Positions 1-6,800 of a stretch of DNA of 14,546 nt are shown piece after piece. The DNA is from CAYXVU01 sp964468725 (GTDB taxonomy: Bacteria; Acidobacteriota; Blastocatellia; UBA7656): contig CAYXVU010000155.1 of assembly GCA_964468725.1 (NCBI GenBank), forward strand, positions 1 through 14,546, given 5' to 3'. The position numbers and the translations under genes are program-made. Under the pieces are notes generated by a model. That model was not told where the DNA came from and did no database searches. It saw nothing but the letters and a program-made list of their open reading frames with translations. How positions within the stretch are numbered: position 1 is the stretch's first letter; the number at the start of each line of letters is the position of its first letter.

Positions 1-384
1 GGCAAAAACTCGTTGAGTTTTTTCGTGAGGTTTAGGGTCAAAGATGCCCTCGTAAAAAAATTGCAGGGTTTTGAGACGTTGCTGGCCATCAATTACTAAG
101 AGTTTGTTCGTCTCTGATTCACGCGCCAAGAAGATACCAGGAACAGGTAGTCCTAATAAGAGAGATTCAATAAACCGCGAAGCTTCTGCTATTTTCCAGA
201 CATAATCTCGCTGAAAATCCGGGACAAATATGTCTTCGCGCTTTAATCTTCTGACCAGTCCATCTACATCGTAATCGGCTCCAAAACTTGAAATGCCATA
301 TCCTTGCGGGGTGACCGTTTCGTCAAGCGTGGCTTCGTCGATTACGCCCTCACTTTCTGCCAACTCCTCAATTTGTTGAACCAT
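1..384 (-). CDS. DUF262 domain protein, N-terminal part (runs off the left edge)
   Basis: A 128-codon frame is open from the ATG at 384 to the window edge, so the 3' end of the gene is missing. Residues about 35-128 match the DUF262 (GmrS/DndB-like, ParB-fold) N-terminal domain: an FxPDFQRDYVWK segment, then a helix with SRFIESLLLGLPVPGIFL, then the hallmark (I)DGQQRL motif. The family includes the nucleotide-hydrolysing half of GmrSD type IV restriction enzymes and many stand-alone proteins of unknown role. Whether a DUF1524 (HNH nuclease) domain follows cannot be seen. The start is supported by AAAGGAG about seven bases upstream. A weak promoter (TTGAAA, 17 bases, TACCCT on the minus strand, 420-448) lies ahead. 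The G+C content (about 40-43% in the first 120 bases) is well below that of the neighbouring genes, which suggests an acquired gene. The family call is firm; a defence role is only an inference. Confidence 0.85.
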   Translation of the reverse strand, partial: MVQQIEELAESEGVIDEATLDETVTPQGYGISSFGADYDVDGLVRRLKREDIFVPDFQRDYVWKIAEASRFIESLLLGLPVPGIFLARESETNKLLVIDGQQRLKTLQFFYEGIFDPKPHEKTQRVFA

Positions 385-514
385 AGGAAACTCTCCTTTC
401 ACCTCCCACTCTTAACACGAGGGTATCCGTTGTTTAATCTTTTTTCAAACATTGCCTGTCTTACATCTAAGTAACCACTTGTCAGAATGTTCACTCTTCA
501 CTAGGCATCTCAAC

Positions 515-1393
515 TCATCCGAGGAACACGTCGGCGGCGATGGTGACAAATAAGATCACGCTCACGAAAGCATTGGTCGTAAAGAATGCCGCGTTGAGGC
601 GCGACAAATCATTCGCCTTTACCAGACTGTGTTGGTAAATCAACAGCGCGCCCGTTGCCAACACGCCGACAAACCCCATCCATCCGAGCGCCGCCTGCCG
701 GAAAAAGATCATCAACACCGTGAACATCAAAACGTGCAAGCCGCGCGCAATCCATAAGGCTTTTTCGATGCCGAAGCGTTTCGGTATCGAATGCAACCCC
801 GCTTGGCGGTCAAACTCGTAATCCTGACAGGCATACAAGACATCGAAGCCCGTCGTCCACAACATCACCGCCGCTGATAGCAACACCGGCAGCAGGGTCA
901 AGCGACCCTGTATCGCAATCCAGGCGCCTGCCGGAGCGATGGACAAACACCACCCCAACACCAAATGCGCGAGCGCCGTGAATCGCTTGGTGTAGGAGTA
1001 GAGCAATACGGAGCCGAGCGCGACCGGCGACAAGATCAAGGTCAAGCGATTGAGTTGCCACGCTGCCAGCAAAAAGATCAGCGCCGCTATCAAGGTGAAG
1101 ACCCACGCGAAGCGCACATCTAACAAGCCTGCAGGCAGAGCGCGCATGGCCGTGCGCGGGTTCTCAGCATCGAATTGACGGTCGGCGATGCGATTGAAGG
1201 TCATGGCCGCCGACCGCGCACCAACCATCGCTACCGTAATCCATAACAGGCGAGAAAACCAGAAACCGAGCGGCTGCGGCGGCATCTCGCGCGCCGCCAG
1301 CGTCGCCCCCAAAAAGGCAAAGGGCAAGGCAAAGAGCGTATGCTCGATCTTAATCATCTCCAATGTAATGCGCAGCCGTTCGGTTATTGTCAT
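515..1393 (-). CDS. mqnP: UbiA-family aromatic-acid polyprenyltransferase, MqnP type
   Basis: This integral membrane enzyme of 292 residues should attach a polyprenyl chain to an aromatic acid during quinone synthesis. The N-terminus (IKIEHTLFALPFAFLGA) and the MVGARSAAMTFNR segment are typical of the UbiA-like group that serves as MqnP in the futalosine menaquinone route. The first Asp-rich motif is N67-x3-D71-x3-D75, followed by NPRT and LPAG. The second is D184...D191YEFD195 followed by Gx2SIPKRFG. Both bind the Mg-diphosphate of the prenyl donor. About eight or nine hydrophobic helices are visible. The frame extends to an ATG at 1462, but GGAGAGGAG lies just upstream of 1393 and family homology starts there. 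ubiX lies 119 bases upstream on the same strand. A 4-hydroxybenzoate transferase for ubiquinone is the alternative; the menaquinone-type SDH nearby favours MqnP. Confidence 0.9.
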   Translation of the reverse strand: MTITERLRITLEMIKIEHTLFALPFAFLGATLAAREMPPQPLGFWFSRLLWITVAMVGARSAAMTFNRIADRQFDAENPRTAMRALPAGLLDVRFAWVFTLIAALIFLLAAWQLNRLTLILSPVALGSVLLYSYTKRFTALAHLVLGWCLSIAPAGAWIAIQGRLTLLPVLLSAAVMLWTTGFDVLYACQDYEFDRQAGLHSIPKRFGIEKALWIARGLHVLMFTVLMIFFRQAALGWMGFVGVLATGALLIYQHSLVKANDLSRLNAAFFTTNAFVSVILFVTIAADVFLG

Positions 1394-1410
1394 CAGACTC
1401 CTCTCCCCGC

Positions 1411-1517
1411 GATGAGCGACCTGTGACCAGCGACAGAAACAGACAGTCATAACGCGGTACAACTGGCGAACTCATTAGCAAGCGACCTCGTAAACGGGTC
1501 ACTCATCACTCGTCACA
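1411..1517. repeat. Degenerate 7-base tandem repeats in mirrored orientation between ubiX and mqnP
   Basis: At 1414-1434 the plus strand reads GAGCGAC, CTGTGAC, CAGCGAC, three consecutive 7-base units. At 1496-1516 the minus strand reads GTGACGA, GTGATGA, GTGACCC, again three exact-length 7-base units. GTGACC at 1423-1428 is complementary to GGTCAC at 1497-1502, so the ends of the spacer can pair. The ubiX stop codon lies inside the right-hand array. The pattern resembles the short tandemly repeated (STRR) heptamers known from cyanobacterial spacers; that link is by analogy only. Confidence 0.5.
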
Positions 1518-2121
1518 TCTTCGTCTGCCCTTGCCACATGGTCTCCAGCGAATGCGACAGCCCTAGATGATCCATCAAACGATAAATGAAATGATCTGCC
1601 ATTTCGTTGAGGTCTTTCGGGCGATGATAGAACGCGGGCATAGCAGGCACGATCAAGGCTCCCGCCTGTCTGAGCTTGAGCATATTTTCCAGATGCACGA
1701 GCGACAGCGGCGTCTCACGCAACACCAGAATGAGTTTGCGATCCTCTTTCAAGCAGACATCCGCCGCGCGATGCAAAAGATTTCGACTGGCACCCGTTGC
1801 CAACACCCCTAAGGTGGAAGCCGAACAGGGAACGATCACCATGGCATCAACCGGATAAGAGCCGGAGGCGATGCTGGCGCCAATGTCGTTTTGTGAAAAG
1901 CAGACGGTCTTTTGCGACGGTCGCCCGATCATCTGCGCCATCATCTGTTCGCTATCAACCGCCGCGCTGATGTCGAGTTCATCGCTGATGACGCGCCGCG
2001 CCGGGCCGCTGACAACGAGGTTGATGCGGCGGACTTCGGCGCTCGCCTCCAGTTGCCTCAAGAGGCGTTGCGCGTAGATTGCGCCCGACGCGCCGCTGAT
2101 TCCTACAGTGATCGTTTTCAC
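1513..2121 (-). CDS. ubiX: Flavin prenyltransferase UbiX
   Basis: UbiX joins a dimethylallyl group to FMN, making the prenylated flavin that UbiD-type decarboxylases need in ubiquinone or futalosine-route menaquinone synthesis. With a GTG start at 2121 the protein has 202 residues, the usual size. The GxSGASG flavin-binding loop is at residues 7-13, followed by AIYAQRLL. The SIASGSYPVDAMVIVPCSASTLG block is at about 83-105, the RETP motif at 135-138 and PAMPAFYHRP at about 159-168. All are family hallmarks. The GTG start was chosen because homology begins there; no good ribosome binding site is visible. An ATG at 2166 would add 15 residues unlike the family and also lacks one. No ubiD partner is in the window. 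The gene lies between glpX and mqnP on the same strand and is probably co-transcribed with mqnP. Confidence 0.92.
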   Translation of the reverse strand: MKTITVGISGASGAIYAQRLLRQLEASAEVRRINLVVSGPARRVISDELDISAAVDSEQMMAQMIGRPSQKTVCFSQNDIGASIASGSYPVDAMVIVPCSASTLGVLATGASRNLLHRAADVCLKEDRKLILVLRETPLSLVHLENMLKLRQAGALIVPAMPAFYHRPKDLNEMADHFIYRLMDHLGLSHSLETMWQGQTKM

Positions 2122-2183
2122 GTTGGGTATTGTAGTCACAGGCCAAAGGGCGGGCAAGAAACCCATAAAGCAGGGGGCAGAGG

Positions 2184-2224
2184 TATCCCGCAGAGCGAAG
2201 CCTTTTCGCTCAAGGGTCGGGATA
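2184..2224 (-). promoter_or_regulatory. Two-tier hairpin in the presumed ubiX leader
   Basis: The outer arms TATCCCG (2184-2190) and CGGGATA (2218-2224) are perfectly complementary. Inside them GAGCGAA (2193-2199) pairs with TTCGCTC (2205-2211) around a five-base loop. The two stems are separated by an unequal internal loop (2 against 6 bases). The structure lies 63-103 bases ahead of the ubiX GTG start and lacks a following T run in either direction, so it looks more like a leader or processing structure than a terminator. Its function is unknown. Confidence 0.45.
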
Positions 2225-2307
2225 TGGCGACAGAACCTGCTCGATTGAGCAACTAAATTTGATCCGGGTCAATGCCCGGTTCACGCAGCTTGGCTGCCGG
2301 TCGCTTT

Positions 2308-2313
2308 ATTATA
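2308..2313 (-). promoter_or_regulatory. Possible -10 box for ubiX-mqnP
   Basis: The minus strand reads a perfect TATAAT here, in the glpX-ubiX spacer. No convincing -35 box sits 16-18 bases further upstream (CAATCG at 2331-2336). If used, transcription would begin near 2301 and give a leader of about 180 bases containing the 2184-2224 hairpin. Confidence 0.3.
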
Positions 2314-2362
2314 CCTGAACAGAACGACAGCGATTGCCGGACTCGTAAATACGCTTTCTTAA

Positions 2363-2398
2363 CCGCTGCCGGTGGTTCGCCTTGCAGCGGCTACCGGC
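2363..2398 (-). other. Interleaved inverted repeats just downstream of glpX
   Basis: CCGCTGC (2363-2369) is complementary to GCAGCGG (2384-2390), and GCCGGT (2368-2373) is complementary to ACCGGC (2393-2398). The two pairs overlap in A-B-A'-B' order, so they can form alternative hairpins or a pseudoknot-like fold. The element begins about 20 bases after the glpX stop. There is no T run, so it is not a classical intrinsic terminator, though it may shape the glpX mRNA 3' end. Confidence 0.35.
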
Positions 2399-2417
2399 TC
2401 CTCCTCTCCGATTCGCC

Positions 2418-3464
2418 CTAGAAGCGAACGACGGTGCTCGGCCCGCCTTCGATGTGTACGGTGTCAATGAAGCGCACGAGGTTGTTTTTGTCGGAGGCCA
2501 TAATGACGGAGTGCGTGCGCGTGCCGGTTCCGAAGAAGCGGACGCCGCGCAGAATCGTTCCATCGGTTACGCCTGTCGCCGCGAAGATGACGTTTTTACC
2601 GGGCGCTAGATCGTCCGTATCATAAATGCGCGCCGGGTCTTTAATGCCCATCTCCTGCATGCGTTCGACGACGCCTTCCGGGATGCGGCTGCGGTCTTCG
2701 AGGTCTTCAAGCTGCTCTTTCAATACGAAGCGCGCGAGGATTTGTCCGTTCAAACATTTCATCGCCGCCGCCGTCAGCACCCCTTCCGGCGCGCCGCCCG
2801 TGCCCATCACCGCATGCACACCCGAACCGGCTACGGCTGCCGAGATGCCCGCCGACAGATCGCCGTCGGTGATGAGTTTGATGCGCGCTCCGGCCTCCCG
2901 AATATCGGTAATCAATTTCTGATGGCGCGGACGGTCCAACACGATGACCGTGAGGTCTTGAATATCGCGGCTCAACCGGCGGGCGATGGCTTTAAGGTTC
3001 TCTTTCGGCGGCGCGTCCAGATCAACCGCGCCTTTGGCGGCAGGCCCGACGATGAGCTTCTGCATATAGACATCGGGCGCGCGCAACAGGCCACCTTTTT
3101 CCGAACAAGCCATCACGGCAATGGCATTGGGCGACCCGGTGGCGCAGAGGTTCGTGCCTTCCAGCGGGTCAACGGCGATGTCCACTTCGGGAAAGCGATT
3201 CAGATTTTCAACGCCGTCTTTATATCCCAGTCCGACTTTCTCGCCGATATAGAGCATCGGCGCTTCATCGCGTTCGCCTTCGCCGATGACGATTTCGCCG
3301 CGCATCGGCACAGTATCCATCGTCTGGCGCATCGCTTCGACCGCCACTCCGTCCGAGTATTTACGCTTGCCTTGCCCCATCGTATGCGCCGAAGCAATCG
3401 CCGCTTCTTCGACGACGCGCAGGAAATCGAGTCCCAATTCGTGTTCCATTCTTCGCTTAATCAT
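2418..3464 (-). CDS. glpX: Fructose-1,6-bisphosphatase, class II (GlpX)
   Basis: This cytoplasmic enzyme removes the 1-phosphate of fructose 1,6-bisphosphate in gluconeogenesis; in some lineages GlpX also acts on sedoheptulose bisphosphate. The protein has 348 residues, within the family range. Visible hallmarks are KYSDGVAVEAMR, the metal-binding GEGERDEAPML (about 62-72), the VDPLEGTNLCATG signature (about 98-110), the LITDGDLSAGISAAV loop, the GTGGAPEGVLTAAAMKCLNGQ block, and the C-terminal TDGTILRGVRFFGTG / THSVIM motifs. Nothing is missing. Two ATG codons are adjacent (3467 and 3464); the second is preferred because GGGAGG then sits six bases upstream instead of three. A good sigma-70-type promoter lies at 3530-3558. 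The next gene on the strand, ubiX, starts about 300 bases away and seems functionally unrelated. Confidence 0.96.
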   Translation of the reverse strand: MIKRRMEHELGLDFLRVVEEAAIASAHTMGQGKRKYSDGVAVEAMRQTMDTVPMRGEIVIGEGERDEAPMLYIGEKVGLGYKDGVENLNRFPEVDIAVDPLEGTNLCATGSPNAIAVMACSEKGGLLRAPDVYMQKLIVGPAAKGAVDLDAPPKENLKAIARRLSRDIQDLTVIVLDRPRHQKLITDIREAGARIKLITDGDLSAGISAAVAGSGVHAVMGTGGAPEGVLTAAAMKCLNGQILARFVLKEQLEDLEDRSRIPEGVVERMQEMGIKDPARIYDTDDLAPGKNVIFAATGVTDGTILRGVRFFGTGTRTHSVIMASDKNNLVRFIDTVHIEGGPSTVVRF

Positions 3465-3529
3465 CATCGCCCTCCCGAAAGATTGACGCGCCGCGTTTCC
3501 GAACGCCTGCGCCGTTTCATTGCACGGAG

Positions 3530-3558
3530 TTGATAATTCATTTACTCGCCTTTTTCAA
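3530..3558 (-). promoter_or_regulatory. Candidate promoter for glpX
   Basis: On the minus strand TTGAAA (3553-3558) is followed after exactly 17 bases by TATCAA (3530-3535). These match the -35 and -10 consensus at 5/6 and 4/6 positions. Transcription would start near 3523, giving a leader of about 55-60 bases to the glpX start. Confidence 0.5.
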
Positions 3559-3892
3559 GTGAGGGGGTGACAGATATGGTCGGGAAAATTTTTGCAACGC
3601 GTTGTCCCGGCTTTGCGTCATGAAGAGTGAGCCTATCAATCCCCGCATCACTCGCAATCTAAATTCGCAGATTGGCGCACGCGATGGCGCTGCCGAGTGG
3701 CGTTGCCGAATCCCTCGGCGCAGGCGCGTGTTGTCACCTTCTTCCCTCCCCCTCTCGGTTCGCTGCGAATGCGAGTCAAGCAACCTCTGTTGAATCTCCC
3801 GACGCCGCCTCTGCGGAGAGCAAGGTTGCAAAATCGGTTGTTTGGCATTGTAGAACCAATTCGAAGCCTTAGAACAATTGTGGAGATGGATT
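3559..3892. other. Non-coding spacer between divergent glpX and the lamin-tail protein gene
   Basis: No supported gene lies in these 334 bases; the short frames on either strand lack ribosome binding sites and recognisable protein sequence. A small hairpin is present at 3655-3674 (CAATCT, 8-base loop, AGATTG). For the plus-strand gene only a poor promoter could be found (TTGCAA 3826-3831, 17 bases, TGTAGA 3849-3854). Confidence 0.5.
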
Positions 3893-6800
3893 ATGAATGA
3901 CAAAACGCTTCTTGCGATCTCTCTGCTCTGCACGCTGTTATTGGCTGCTTGGTCGAGCGGCTTCGTAAAGACCGCAGATTCGCGCCCTTCGTCACTCATC
4001 AAGGTTAGCCTTGTGTCGCCAACGGTAATCATCAATGAATACCTTGCCGACCCGTCTGCAACCGGGCTGAACGGCGATGCTAACGGCGATGGGGTCAACA
4101 ACACTACGCAGGACGAGTTTGTTGAAATCGTCAACTTCGGCCTGCTGCCGCTCGACATCGGCGGCTTTACTGTGAGCGATGCGGCACAAGTGCGCTTCGT
4201 CATCCCGGCGGGCAAGATTATTCCTGCGGGCGAAGCCGCTGTCATCTTCGGCGGCGGCGCGCCCACCGGCAGTTTCGGCAACGCGCAGGCGAACGGCTTG
4301 GTCTTTGCCATCGGCGGCGCAGGGTTGAGCCTCAATAACACGGGCGATTCCATCATCATCAAAAACGCTGCCAATGTTGAAGTCGCAAGAAGGGATTATC
4401 CGCCACCGGCCAGCGACATTGACCAATCCTTAACGCGCAGCCCTGACCTGACAGGCGATTTCGTCGCTCACACCTCTGCGCCCGGTAGTGTCGGGCGGTT
4501 TTCTCCCGGCGCACGCGTCAACGGTCGCCCGTTCATCAGCGACGATCCGGTGATTCAGACCCTCACGCCGCAATGGATCATCGCTGGAACCGGCGCGACT
4601 GAGTTGACCATCAACGGCGATAAGTTTCAAAACGGCGCGCAGGTCTTTGCCAATCAGACGGCGATCCATACGCAATTCATTAGCTCCACTCATCTGATTG
4701 CCCTGCTGCCCGACGCCATTACGCAGATACCCGCCACGTATCAAATCAGCGTCCACAATCCCGATGCCTTCGTTTCGAATGCGCTTCCCTTTACGGTCTT
4801 CAGCGCCATCGGCATCAACGAATTTTTGGCCGACCCACCGGCTGATGCAGCGGGCGATGCCAATGGCGATGGCACAACCAGCACCTCGCAAGATGAGTTC
4901 ATCGAGATTATCAATCGCACTGACGCGCCTGTGGATGCGAGCGGCTTTACCCTAAGCGATGCCGCGCAGCAACGCTTCATCTTTCCGGCAGGGACGATCA
5001 TTCCGGCCAACGAAGCGGCGGTGGTTTTCGGAGGCGGCACACCGACCGGAGAGTTCGGCAACGCCAGCCGCAATGGTCTGGTCTTCACCGCTGCTCTTTC
5101 GCTCAACAATGCGGGCGATACAATCACCCTCAAAGATCATTCCAATGTGGTTGTCGAACAGCTTATTTATGGCTCAACCGAAGGCGGCGCGAATCAATCC
5201 CTCAATCGCCACCCTGAAATCATCGGCCTCAGCTTCGCGCTCCATTCGAGCCTCGCACAAAGCGCGGGCGCTCTCTTTTCGCCTGGCGCATCCGTAAGCG
5301 GCGCAGCCTTCTCTCTGGCTCCGCGCATCAGCGAACTGGTGCCCGACAACCTTCCGCAATTTGCCGAGCAAGCCAACGTCGCCGTTCATGGCAGCGGCTT
5401 TGCACACGACTCCGCCGTCTTCATTGACGATGCGCCTGCGCCAACGCAATTCGTCAATGCTGACTTGCTGGTCGCTACCGTGCCAACAACGGTAACCGCC
5501 CTTGCCGGTAGGCATGATCTCTTGGTTCGCAACGCGGGAGGCAATCGTTCGAACCGCCAGTCGCTCCTGATTGTGCCGCCGCCGCCGCAATTGATCGGTG
5601 TTGCACCGAGAAACCTGCTGGTCGGCGCGACGGATGCCACGCTCTTTGTCAGAGGCGTCAACTTCGAACCGACCTCCGGCGTGGTGATCGAAGGGAGTGC
5701 CGTGCTAACCACCTTCGCCAACCCGCGCGAGTTGCGCGCCAAATTGCCCGCCACGCTGCTGGCGACAACCGGAACGCGGCGCGTGAAGGTGCGAAATGGC
5801 GACGGACAAGAGTCACGAGAAACGACAATCGAAATCGTATCGCCGAGCGCCCGCCTCAGTGCGCTTGCACCCGCGCAAGCCATCGCAGGTGCAGCAGGTT
5901 TTACGCTGGCGATTAGCGGCGCGAATTTTCAAAGCGGCGCTCTGGTCTTCTTCGATCAAATTCTGCTGACGACGCGCCGCCTGTCGGCAACCGCGCTCGA
6001 AGCCGAGGTGCCCGCTGCGCTCATCGCTGAGCCGGGCACCCGCGCCGTGCGCGTGCAAAACGGCGATGGCATCGTCTCGAATGATGCGCTCTTTACCGTC
6101 TTTCCGCGCCCGCCCGTGATTGCAGAGATCATCCCCAACAGCCTCATCGAAGGCGCAGGCGAGGTATTGCTCAGACTCAAAGGGGAACAGTTTCAGCGGG
6201 GTATTATTGCTCGCGTCATCGAAGACGCGCGTCTCACATCATCGCTTGAAACTCTGTTTCTTAGCGAGCAGCAACTCGAAGTCAAACTTCCGGCGCGCTT
6301 CACCCAAAAAGCGGGCAATCTCTTGCTGCGCGTTGACAACCCCGATTTCGGCATTTCGAATTCCCTGGCGCTCGCCGTCTTAATCAGCAATCCGCTGGTC
6401 ATCAACGAATATCTGGCCGATCCGCCCGACGGCGTAGCGGGCGACGCCAACGGTGATGGCACGCGCAGCACTTCGCAAGATGAGTTTATCGAGATTATCA
6501 ACCGCACCTCTGCCCCGCTCGATTTATCGGGCTACAAACTTTCTGATGCCGATGCTGTGCGCCACATCTTTGCAGAAGGCACGCTTCTGCCGCCCCGCGA
6601 GGCAGTTGTCGTTTTCGGCGGCGGCGCTCCTACAGGCAGGTTCGGCAACGCGATGGAAAACCGTTTAGTCTTCAAAGCCTCATCGGGCGGGCTGTCGCTC
6701 AATAACAGCGGCGATAAGATCAGGCTCGAAGACGGGCAAGGTAGGCTTATTCAGGAGATCGTCATCAGCGCCAGCGAAGGTAACGCGGGGCAATCGCTCA

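Noticed and set aside
1411..1517. CRISPR-like array
   Set aside because: Units are only 7 bases, contiguous and degenerate, with no spacer sequences.
2122..2166. Upstream ATG for ubiX adding 15 residues
   Set aside because: The added residues do not resemble the family N-terminus and no ribosome binding site is present; the GTG at 2121 fits homology, though it also lacks a clear site.
2742..3533. 263-codon open frame on the plus strand
   Set aside because: It lies opposite glpX, whose complete set of family motifs is on the other strand; the translation is Arg/His-rich without family resemblance.
3538..4374. 278-codon open frame on the minus strand
   Set aside because: Most of it is antisense to the signal peptide and first lamin-tail module; no ribosome binding site and no known domain.
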